Source: Oryzias latipes
Taxonomy: Eukaryota > Chordata > Actinopteri > Beloniformes > Adrianichthyidae
Reading direction: 5' to 3'
DNA length: 64,000 nt
Assembly (NCBI RefSeq): GCF_002234675.1
Contig: NC_019862.2
Coordinates: 32,312,134 to 32,376,133, forward strand
The translations under genes and the position numbers were made by a program. This document shows, one piece after another, positions 33,096 to 43,400 of the stretch. Positions within the stretch are counted from its first letter, which is position 1. Each line of letters begins with the position of its first letter. The notes below the pieces were generated by a model. It saw only the letters and a list, made by a program, of their open reading frames with translations, ran no database searches and was not told the DNA's origin.

Positions 33096-33674
33096 AAACT
33101 GATTGGGCAGCGTTTTATAATACAGATGGACAACGACCCAAAACATCCAGCCAAAGCAACTCAGGAGTTTATTAAAGCAAATAAGTGGAATATTCTAGAA
33201 TGGCCAAGTCAGTCACCTGATCTGAACCCCATTGAGCAGCATTTCACTTGTTGAAGACTAAACTTCAGACAGAAAGGCCCACAAACAAACAGCAACTGTT
33301 TGCTGCTGCAGTAAAGGCCTGGCAGAGCATTCAGAAGGAGAAAACCAGCATCTGGTGATGTCCATGAGTTCAAGACTTCAGGCTGTCATTGCCAACAAAG
33401 GCTTTTCAACCAAATATTAGGAATGACCATTTGGTTTTCACTTATTTCAATTGTCCAATGACTTAGGAGCCCATGAAATGAAGGGATTGTGTTTAAAAAT
33501 GCTTTAGTTTTTCACATTTTTATGCAATCTTTTTGTTCAACCCATGGAATAAAAGCTGAAAGTCTGCACTTCAGTGACATCTGAATTGATTTATTTCAAA
33601 TTCACTGTGGTAATGTACAGAAACCAAATTAGAAAAAATGTGTCTCTGTCCAAATACTTATGGTCCTGACTGTA

Positions 33675-34540
33675 ACTTTGTTTATAAGTATAGATACAAA
33701 AATGGATTCTACACCATGCATGGTGTAGAATCACTGGTGTAGAATTTGTTTTTGATAGGAAAAGCAGAAAAGGGATGAAATCCCACCAAAGACATGATAG
33801 AAAATGTCATAATTCACTTGGTTTTCTTTCATTTTTAATTAAAGTAAATGTGCTGCAGCAGGAGATTCTTATTTGACACAGGGTGTATTTTATTTTGAAA
33901 GGTACTTTTATGTGCTGCTGTAAAGGAAAATATTGCTAGTTTTATACCGAAAAGTATAAAACTTACCATCCTGTTTTTGTAAATATTTAAAAGCTACATT
34001 TTACAAACAAATGGCTTCATGGCCACAAAATATAAAAAAGTGTATTTTTTAAAGGTTAAGTCAGTTTTTGCGGCTCTCGTTGTTTTTTGCTCAGAAAGAA
34101 ACTGGACCCGTTTTTGATCCATATTCCTCTGTAGTTTGTCTCCACGAGAGGGCGTCCCTGCACATCCAAGAGACAATGAGCTGGAGGAAATGCCATGGAA
34201 GCTTTTAACTGAAACCAGCAACTTTGGGATTAACAATAACATTTGAGAGAACAAAAAATATGCACCAGAAAAGAAAAAGCTGCCCCCACCTCCCTAAACC
34301 AGCAGAAATCTATAAAGATCTTCTCCTGCAGCCGAGGGGACCTCCTAAAAACAACAGATGTGCTTCATCCATGCAAGCAAATTAGGCTTTCATATGGGAC
34401 GGAATCCTTTGTCACATCAAATGATCTCACCCAGAAGAAAATCCTCTGGATTATAATGAAATTATTACAGCAGAAAAGGAAAGAAGGGTCAATGAAATGA
34501 AAAAATCCCAACAGCTTTGAGGGGAAAAAATGCAAACATA
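33675..34540. other. Intergenic, nothing recognised
   Basis: AT-rich sequence right of the Tc1 element. I see no exon and no named repeat. A weak CTCF-like core, CCACGAGAGGGCGTC, is near 34142. Confidence 0.4.
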
Positions 34541-34785
34541 GAGGAAAATATTTGATAATCTAATCACCCAGGGAGCCTGCTTCATCTAGATTATATGTCA
34601 GACGGATTATTATGTCTGCAATGAAGGCATTTGTTCCAAAAGTGTCTTTCTCATCCTTCAGCACTGATCCATGAGGTTTCCTGCAATAATATAGTGTCTG
34701 AAATGTGCAGCTAATGAGCGTGGAGCTTCCACAAAAGCCTCAGGCCTGTGTCTCTGATGCCAGCAATTCTAGGAAAACGAATCAC
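34541..34785. promoter_or_regulatory. Candidate conserved noncoding block with TAATC/GGATTA sites
   Basis: Unusually even base composition for this spacer, with GATAATCTAATCACC, CTAGATTATA and CGGATTATTATG in about 70 bp. These include K50-homeodomain (OTX/CRX-type TAATC) cores. It is about 5.7 kb downstream of the rx coding region. Enhancer function is inference. Confidence 0.3.
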
Positions 34786-34790
34786 ACAAT

Positions 34791-34952
34791 GTGTGCACAG
34801 AGGGCCCCCACCTCCCTGTGTGCACAGAGGGCCCCCACCTCCCTGTGTGCACAGAGGGCCCCCACCTCCCTGTGTGCACAGAGGGCCCCCACCTCCCTGT
34901 GTGCACAGAGGGCCCCCACCTCCCTGTGTGCACAGAGGGCCCCCACCTCCCT
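34791..34952. repeat. 27-bp minisatellite, 6 perfect copies
   Basis: Six units beginning GTGTGCACAGAGGGCCCCC, each 27 bp, with no visible differences between copies. The unit is a multiple of three, so several open frames cross it. It lies between two candidate regulatory blocks. Confidence 0.95.
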
Positions 34953-35129
34953 GTGGGCTTTCTGCTGAGCGAGCCCATAGAAACGCACCACACCAGACAC
35001 ACAACACGGCCCTACAAGTGTGAAGGGAGCGCCCCCCCCCTCCACACACACCGCCGTCTTTCTGTCGCCCCCTCACAGACACGCCCACAAAGCACTGGCG
35101 ACTGGCGACCCAACCTCAGCCCTCGCCAA

Positions 35130-35400
35130 CTGACCTCTAATTATGTCATGTGAAAAACCGGTGTCCCATTGAAAAGCTCCCTTAATCAAACCCAATTAAT
35201 TCCGCTTTTTTCCCTTATTCTCCTGAGCGAGGAGCGCGTCTCCCCAATAAGACTGTTAACTGCAGCCGGGCCCCTCAGATCTGCCAGAGTGCAGGAGCAA
35301 AATAATGGAGTGCACAATTAATCAATTAGTCTGCGGGGGCCCGGTTATTCCTGCTGAACACGGCCGTGGTGGTAATTCTGCATCCAACCCCTCAAGGATG
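35130..35400. promoter_or_regulatory. Candidate conserved noncoding block rich in TAAT sites
   Basis: Holds CTAATTATG (about 35136), CTTAATCAAACCCAATTAAT (35181-35200), AATTAATCAATTAG (35316-35329) and GGTAATTC, set in GC-balanced, non-repetitive sequence. TAAT pairs are homeodomain-dimer-like. Possible rx-linked enhancer; untested. Confidence 0.3.
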
Positions 35401-38020
35401 TGGACGTGGTTCAGCCCCCCCCCATGCCAGGGGTCTCTGCAGACGCCTCACCTGTCGGCGTGTTCCAGTCAAAGACAAACTTCTGTTTAAGATGCAACAA
35501 ATGAGGCTTGAGACGAAAAATGTCCTGGTTTTTTGATAAATAAAACATTTAATAAAACCCATTTAATTATGACACACTTTGATGCAGAAACAAAATTTAA
35601 AAACGAAAAATTTGATTTGATAAAAGGAAATACTTTTAGTAAATACAGGCTCAGAGGTCATGGAAAACCAGTGTATGTCATGGATTTAGTCTTTTGACTC
35701 ACAAACTGCACATCTTTGTAATACATCACCTGATGCTCTGGCTTCCTCATAAAATGACCAACAGAGACCTTTCTATGCATGTTTTAGGGTTTAGCAGCGG
35801 TAACTACAGAATTCATAGCACTTCATGACTTCTGTTTTAGGATCGGGAATGAGCCAGACTGACATAAGACGTCTTAAATTCCCAGTGGTTCATCTTTAAT
35901 TTAGTCAATTCCTGTTGCTCTTAACCACAAGAAACACCTTTTCTATTTGGGCTGAATAGAAACTTTTTAAAGAATTCATTTCTTTAACTTGATTTAAAAA
36001 AACCAGAAGAGCCCCTTTCCCACCTGGACTCACACGATTAAAGATTAAAAGATTAAATAGAAAACGATAATTCAATCCCACATAAACGAATCATGATACT
36101 CTCTCCACCATGCTTTGTGTGATGCTGTTGATACTTTTTCTACAGAAAATGAGTGTCTTTGGTAGGACACTGAATATAAAGTGATGACATTGTCCACCGA
36201 GCCGATAAAGACCGAGTTCTGAACTCACCTTATTTGACCATTTGGGGTTTTTCATTTGTTATTGTAGCTCAAGAAAAACTTTATGCAGTTTATTTTATTT
36301 TTGAACTTTTCGATGCTCATCGAGTCTGTGAGTTTCCCGTAGAGTTTGACTTCCTGTTTCCTTACCTGTGGACCTCTGACTGGTCTACAGGTGAGTCTGA
36401 TGGCGGAGCTGTTTGTCTGGAAAGAGGGCGAACGGGACTGTTATTTTGTGTCTTTACTTGATTCATGAGGCTAAGATCTACGCAGCTCTTTGTTGATTTT
36501 TAATGAAGGTAACTTCTGTTGAGTTACTGATTTAGTGGTGGGGTTTTTTCAGTCAGAGTTGTGTATCACAGTGTGTAGTTCCCTGTAGTTTGTGTGGATG
36601 GTGTGACCAGCCTGTATTGCTTTGGTTTGTTCGTCTTGGTTCAGTTTGTTAGCTTTTGGTGTCAGGTTAAACACTGTTAACGTTACATTCAGTTGACCCG
36701 TTTTAGTGAACAATACTTTAGATTTAAGCCCTAAACTCTTCCACCTGCGGCTTCTTGGTAGATGTTTGGTGTATCACACAGTCAGCGGCTTTTCAAATGA
36801 ACAAACGGGGCTGTTGGGTAAAGTGTTAGGTGGGATTACATGTAGTTTTACACAAACATTCACGCAAAGATGATGTGATTTGTTGGTTTGGCTCTTGGAA
36901 GCTGGAGTTCTCCCGTCATCCCGTCCACAAAATCAGGACAGTCTCCCCATGAAAATAGCTGAGCCTTCTGGCATTGATCAGTTACATGAGCAATTCCATT
37001 CTGATTTTCTGTCACCTTTTGGAGAATTTCTGTCTGTTTTTCACTGCATTAGACCTTATATGCTCAAAGACGCCTGAGGAGCAGACATTCTCTGCATGTT
37101 CATGCGCCTTTGGCTGCTGTAGACCCGTCTGCAGGTCTGAAAAGGAAAAAAATAGTTCTGTTTGTGATCCTTACCGGGATTAAAATGGCGTAAACCTCAA
37201 ATGCAGACTTTGTTTTAGCATGAATATGGATAATATTAACGTCTGAATGAACCTAAAGACCACCTCCGATGAAAAGGGTGTTTCTAACATGTTCTTATGT
37301 CAATTTCCTGAGGATGGAGGGCATCTATCAAGAACATTTAGATTCAAATTGCATTACTGGATCTTTCTTTATTCAAATTGTTGGAAATCAGGAGCAGGCG
37401 AAAAAACACAGTTTGAAAAAGAACCTGTTTGTGACGTCGGAAATACGCTGGGCGGGACCTCGCAACAGGAAGGGAAGGGGAGGCGGGGTTGCTTCAGGGC
37501 AACGGTCCCGTCCACAACTCAGAGGGGAATTTCTGATGAACTCCTGCTGCTCTGCAGAAACTATGTCCTTAAAAATGACTGAACTCATAATGAAAAGACT
37601 ACGGGGAACCTTTGAGAACAGACTGAAAGAGGATCGGAGGGCTTTGATAGACTGCTACAGATGAAGAAACATGCAGAGTGTTAGTGCCACCAGGGGAGGC
37701 TTTTTTCTCAATTAAATCTTGATTTTAAACAGTAAACTATTTTCCTAATTAATCTGGATCAAAATTCCAAAACATAACAGTGCAGAAGATTGTGTTTTAG
37801 GTTTCCTGTTTTCCCATCAAATCCAGTTTCTGGTCAAACTGTTATTCCCAAATAAAAACAGAACAATGGATTTAGAAATTATCTTGATTTATAAATTAAC
37901 TGTTGAACATTTGGGGCTTCCTTATCATCAGAACTTTCCCTATAGACGGAAAATGTAATAAGAATTTTGATTTGTAAAGTTGTATGTGAACAATTCAAAT
38001 AAGATGAACGAAGTCTGTGA
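35401..38020. other. Intergenic, no gene seen
   Basis: No exon with family similarity was found on either strand. It contains one dispersed repeat copy at 37470-37620. The remainder is unassigned. Confidence 0.4.
37470..37620 (+). repeat. Interspersed repeat, copy 4
   Basis: GTCCCGTCCACAACTCAGAG, then AATTTCTGATGAACTCCTGC and CTGCAGAAACTATGTCC match copies at 6335 (inverted), 16345 and 17645. Confidence 0.6.
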
Positions 38021-38034
38021 AAGTGAATGAAGTA

Positions 38035-38100
38035 AGAAAGTTTAGCTGCCCAAACACTGTGAAGCACGGTGGTGGGAGTGTAATGACTGGGCAGACACAG
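38035..38100 (+). pseudogene. Short Tc1/mariner transposase fragment
   Basis: Reads [14 protein letters not shown], the loop motif KHGGGSVM found in Tc1-family transposases. Only about 20 codons are recognisable, with no inverted repeats around them. Confidence 0.4.
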
Positions 38101-38459
38101 TTTCTAGTCCTTTTAGCTTATTTCTTTTCCTGTGTGAGCTTGGATACAGTTCTGACTGGATTCCAAAAAGCAGCTGCTGGGAAAGTTCTGCAGATTTACT
38201 GCTGTTTTTAGTTCAAACATCAACTTTTTATTACTTTTCTGCCTAAAATACTGACTTATTGGGCCTGGAGTTTGATGAACTGTTCTGCACAGAGAACTGT
38301 TTCTCTGCTGCTCGTTTTCCCAGCATGCCTTTCTTTGTGTGACTGCCGCTTACACATTGCCTTCTTCTGCCCCTGGCTGGTTCTAAAGCCCCGACCCGGC
38401 CGATAGTAGTTAGTGCCTGAGCGGACCCGAGTCAGCCCGGTCCGGCCCGGGTCCTAATC

Positions 38460-38600
38460 CCTGAGCTGTCAGAAGACCCCACTCTGAACTCATGGTGCAG
38501 CACAGGAAAACGCTCTAATTGGAGGATTTTCTCCATCATTAAGCCTGATGAGCAGCCCCATCCGCCCGCCTCTCCTCTGCTCTGTGTGCTGCTTTATGCT
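38460..38600. promoter_or_regulatory. Candidate conserved noncoding block
   Basis: CTCTAATTGGAGGATTTTCT, followed by CATCATTAAGCCTGATG, in non-repetitive sequence 1.9-2 kb past the rx stop. Motif-based suspicion only. Confidence 0.25.
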
Positions 38601-39468
38601 CCCACACTTTTTCAGCTTAATCTCTTTCTTCATGTTTTCACCTTCTTTCATCCGTTAATTTTAGGCTTTCCTGTTTTCCTGAGGAGAAAAACAAATGTTG
38701 CTCCTTTGGAAATTCAAATCCCCTAAAGACTAAAGTGTGAGCCGTTTTCAGGTCATCCACTTATCCAGAACCCACCGTACTTAAACCTTAGCTAACAAAG
38801 TTCATGAAGACCCTTCAATGTAATGACATCTTTATAAGTCGTCCTGTTTGGTTCTTAAAAATTCCTGAGGATCTTCTAGAAAAGGCGCAGCTATGTGACC
38901 TGGTTGAGAGTCACATCCAGCCGTTCCTGGTGCCTTTGAGGCGTGTCAGAAATCACACAAACACGGCCCCCGCGGCCCCCGTGCACCTCTGCCTCCTCCA
39001 CATGCTCATCCAAGCACCTCCGGCCCCCATCTGCTCAGGAGAGTGACTGGGATGCTGCGTGGGCCACGGAGGCGCCGGTCGCTCTGTGAACATGTGCTGC
39101 AGCGGCCCGCTCCGCCTGCCCGCCTGCTTGGGGCAATTAGGGAGCCGGGTCTGCGTTCTGGACCCCCCCCCCCCTGGAAACTCTGATTGATTGGAGTCTC
39201 ATCTTCCTAACAGGCTGGCACCCCGCCACCAAACTGTGGAGCGGCAGAGATCCCTGGGAGGGGATAGAAAGAGCTCGTACATGACGGAGGGAGAGGAGGA
39301 AGAGGAGGAAGATGAAGAGAAAGAATGCTGCTGTATGTCAGATGATTATGATTAGACTGGAATAATCGCTCCGGAGTCTTAAACACTAAAAAAACTCCAC
39401 TGTGTGGGAATGGCTGCAGGGGTCAACTTGAAAGGAGAACGTGTCAATAAAACTCCTATAAATCTATA

Positions 39469-39474
39469 TTTATT
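39469..39474 (-). terminator. rx2: Candidate poly(A) signal of the rx gene
   Basis: AATAAA on minus, 984 nt downstream of the rx stop codon. No nearer canonical hexamer was noticed. This would give a 3'UTR of about 1 kb. Confidence 0.3.
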
Positions 39475-40457
39475 TTCTCTGGATATTTCCAGAACATTGA
39501 TAAATGAAAACTCACAAAACACATAAAACTAAGACACATATGACAACATCTTGTAAATTTCCAACCCAAAAAACATCTAAAACTGCTCCTGTGCAACGTT
39601 CTCTAACCTTTGGTTTGTTTTTGGTCCATAATTCTTCTTTAAATCCTAATTAAGAAAGATAAAAGTCTGTTGTCTAAAAAGAAAACATTAAAAAATCGAC
39701 TTATCAGGCGGCAGCTACGACACGACTTTCCTTTTATGAGCATCTTTCAAATCAACCAGCCTGTTTCTTTGTTGGTTATCATGTCAAAGTGATTTTTTTT
39801 TCCAAAGGTACAAAAACATTAAATAACATAAATTCTGAAATGACATTTCAAAATAAGGGTCCTGTTTAAACTCTGATGTGAAAAAAAGGCTTCTGTCTGA
39901 GCCTACAGCGTTTGTGCCCCTCCGCCCTCAGACAAAGATCAATTGTCCCAAACAAAGACGGGACGATGTGGGGTGACATCCTCACAGCCAGCCGTCCCTC
40001 CAGCGACAGCCGGCGTTCATCACTCCCACAGTTTTGCTGTTTTCCTTCAGAGTAAAGATCCTTTTCATTTTTGGTATTTCCTCCAACCTGGTGGTTCATA
40101 AAGTGCCAACATCCTCCGTTCCTGCAGCTTAGTGAACAGGAACAATTCTAGACCAAACGGAAACTGACCTTCTTTTACGAAAATGGTCAGATTTTAGCAG
40201 AAAAGTTAGTGAAAAGAATACTTTTGATATGACAAAAGCGTTTTATGCTGATGGAAATGCAAATATGTCAGCTTAATCAGGGTTATTTGGAACAGCATTG
40301 GTGCTGGTGTTCTAGGAAGGAAGAGGAGGTTTCTGCTGCTTGGCATCCTAAAACAAAACAAGCAGGATTCATTTGATGTACTTCAGGAAAAAATAGAATT
40401 AGTTAATAGAAAAAATGTCCAATTTCACAGTTTCCAATCCTCCTTTCCTCTCCCTGC

Positions 40458-43400
40458 TCACATGGGTTGCCATGTTTTGTCCATGGACTGGATGTGCTCC
40501 TTGGCCTTCATTCTTAAAGCAGCAATACTCGAGCTCCGCTGGTCTACATCCTCCATGGGGAACTTATCAGGGTAGGCCGCTGCACACTGGTACGGAGGAG
40601 GAGCCATGCTCTGGATCCCCTGCCCCATGGAGGAGTGAGGATGAGGGTGAGAGTGGGGAGGGACGTTGATGAAGGTGTGGCTGGCATAGCTGGGCTGCAG
40701 CCCCTGAGCTGGGCCCATGAAGCCCGGGATGCTGTGGACCGGCGTCGCGCTCGACAGCGGGGAGGGCAGCCAGGGGTCCAGCGCCAGCGGGTTGGTCACT
40801 GGGCCCACGCTCGGGTGGACGGGGGCCGAACGGTTGAAGGAGAGCATGGGGGAGTCGTGGAGCTTCATGGCGCTCGCGTCCATTTTTTCCTGTCGACGCC
40901 ATTTCGCTCTGCGGTTCTGAAACCAAACCTGGAAGAGAAACAAATCCAAAACTAGAATTGAACCGACTATTTGCACAACACGGCCATGTGCATCCAGTTT
41001 TTAATGCATCAACAGAAACCAGATCATTGTTTTCTGTTGCCAAGCAGCTTTTCAGAAAATGATAATAACAGATTCTCCTTCTTCTGGTTTACATTTCCCC
41101 CTGAAAAGGCAGAAAAACAAAAAAGATACATTGACATTGAGATTATTTCAAGTGTAACTCCTGCAAAGAAAGTCCACAACAATCCAAACTCCACGATGGC
41201 ATCAGGTGATGTGTGCTCTTCATCGTCGTTACATTTAGCTCAATTTATGAAGCCAATTAACCACTAAACCTCATGATCTGCTGACCTGAACGCTGAAAAA
41301 CCACTAAAGGTGTAAAAGGATCAAAAGAGCTTAAAGTTTCAGTTCACTGCAACACTTTTGATATAAAACCTTAGATAATAAAGATGTTTGACCAGCTCTG
41401 ACTTGTTGTAACTAAACTTTTCTCAACATCAGAATGATTTGTCTCAATTTCCAAGGATCTATAGAATAAGGAAACTACTGTGAAAATGAGTCCAAATCCT
41501 TTTGCTACATATTCTGCTTGACAATCAAAAATCTTGATTTGAAAGTCAAATTGTACGTTCATTTTTTAATCAGGTTAAAGGATGTTATTTTTACGTTAAA
41601 TACATGTAAACAAGTCCGGCAGACTGCCTTCATTTGGATTTATGCTCCAAGAATAAGTGCTGGTTTCAGATTTTATGAGGGTTTATTAAGTCGAGCCAAC
41701 TTTTCTCCAGATGACATCCTAATTTTGTTCACATGTTGTTCTAAAATGAATTATTTTCATTTGTTACACTGCTCAGTTTTTGTCACCGTAATCAAAATGA
41801 ACTATTTTTTAGTCCATAAAAAACCTACAAATTACAAACCCTTTGCTTAAAACCAGCAAAATGCTTGTTGGGCTGTGTCACATTCAACCTTCAGATATCC
41901 TATCTAACCGTTTGTAGTTTATTTTTCCTCATGGATGCTTGTGTGGAACTCCGTGTTTCACTGAGTCCCTGCTTAGACGCTTCATTCTGCTATTGCTGTT
42001 CTTCCCTGTTTTTGGGCTGCCTCTTTCTGCAGTGCAGCCAGAAAAAGGAAAGACTGGGTTCATGAATGAAGGGACACATTCGTCCGTGTGGACCTGTGGT
42101 GCCCGGTCTCACCTGGACTCGAACCTCTGGAAGGTTGACCTTCATGGCCAGCTCCTCCCGGCTGTACACGTCTGGATAGTGGGACTTCTCGAAGGCGCGC
42201 TCCAGCTCGTGCAGCTGGTAGGTGGTGAAGGTGGTGCGGTTGCGGCGGTGCTTCTTCTTGGGCGGATCGTCTTTGCTGGACGCCGGAGACTTTCCTTCGT
42301 CCATCTGGATGCTCTGCCTCAGCTCTGCCAGCTCCTCATCACTCTGGTTTGCAAACAGGCCCGTGTCTGTTTGGAGGACGAGAAGTAATCCAGGAAAAAA
42401 GACGTTGATCAGCTGCGTTTTTGGTTTGGTTTTACTCAGCAATAGAAGGAAAGGAGTTTAGAGAAGCATCAACCACGACAGCGGGCTGCTGCTGGGTTCC
42501 ATAACCTTCAGGAAGATTCCTACTTGGAAGAGGAAAAGCTGCTCAAAGGTTTTCATCTGTTCCAACCTAAAAAGCTTGTGAGAAAGGGGGGGGCAGCAGC
42601 TGAGTCAGGTAAAAGGGGTCACGGAAGGTCAGAGAATCTCAGCTCTTTTGAGAGTTAACAGCAAATGAATGCAAATGTTGGGAACTCATTTCAATGAATA
42701 TAAATAAGAAACCAAATGCATATATTTTAAAAATTACATAAAATACTTTTGCTGATGGCTTCTGACAGATTTAGTGTTGATATTTATTACAAAAACATAT
42801 TTTTGATTAAAAAAACGTGTTGTTTTTTTGTGTGGACCATGTTCCATTTGGACGCAAACACTTTTCCTCATCTGACACGGAGCAGCAGCGTCACCGTTTG
42901 AATGAAACTGAACCTGCAGAGATGTCGTTGTGAGGCCTCATCACACTCGTCTTCCTCAGCACTCTTCCTCCTCAGTGACCTCCGTGTGAACTTCCATGGT
43001 CATAAAAGTGTGGACCCGAGTCAAGGCGATGCCTTTTGCCAATCCCAAATTAGTCAAACCAGCAAGTAATTGAATTAAAGTACAAAGAAGGTGATCTCCA
43101 AATGAGATCAGCTGCTGTTGTGAAGCAGTAACACGATAGCAGTCATTCCGCATGTCAGAGGTAGGAAAAGACTTCCTTTGACTTCCTTGCATAAGAGATT
43201 CCCATTTAGGATGGAGGCAGATGGGCCAAACTTCCAGGAGCATCTGCTCCAAAACAGGAAAGAAAGTTAACTTGTCTTTCTAAGAAGTTGAAAACTATAA
43301 ACTAATCTGAGATTCTTCCACCAGCCGTGAAAGTTTAGAAAAGGCTTTTTAAAAGAATCTAACTGCAATCAGAACCTATAGTGCAGGACTTTTCAGCTCA

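Larger units (their letters stand above)
31196..33400 (+). pseudogene. Tc1 transposase pseudogene, interrupted
   Basis: Decayed reading of a Tc1/mariner DDE transposase. The 5' part (about 31240-31585) is frameshifted. The frame resumes after the insert ending at 32471 with ARLDFAKKHLKKF, then ILWTDETKINLY followed by a stop. [26 protein letters not shown] (second Asp) and [11 protein letters not shown] (catalytic Glu) are visible. Stops, the insertion and the repeat expansion make it non-functional. Confidence 0.8.
29460..33672 (+). mobile_element. Tc1-like DNA transposon, enlarged by nested insertions
   Basis: Long terminal inverted repeats of about 200 bp: left from 29460 (CAGTCAGGACCATAAATATT) and right ending at 33672 in its inverted form. 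TA dinucleotides flank both ends (29458-29459 and 33673-33674). A normal Tc1 is about 1.6 kb. The extra length is a Harbinger-like element (about 29741-31176), a retroposon-like insert (31591-32471) and a 30-bp minisatellite expansion (32766-33095). The transposase is a pseudogene. Confidence 0.85.

Noticed and set aside
34705-35153. Open frames with a nine-residue repeat over the 27-bp array
   Set aside because: The unit length is a multiple of three, so frames stay open by default; no start context, splice sites or domain.
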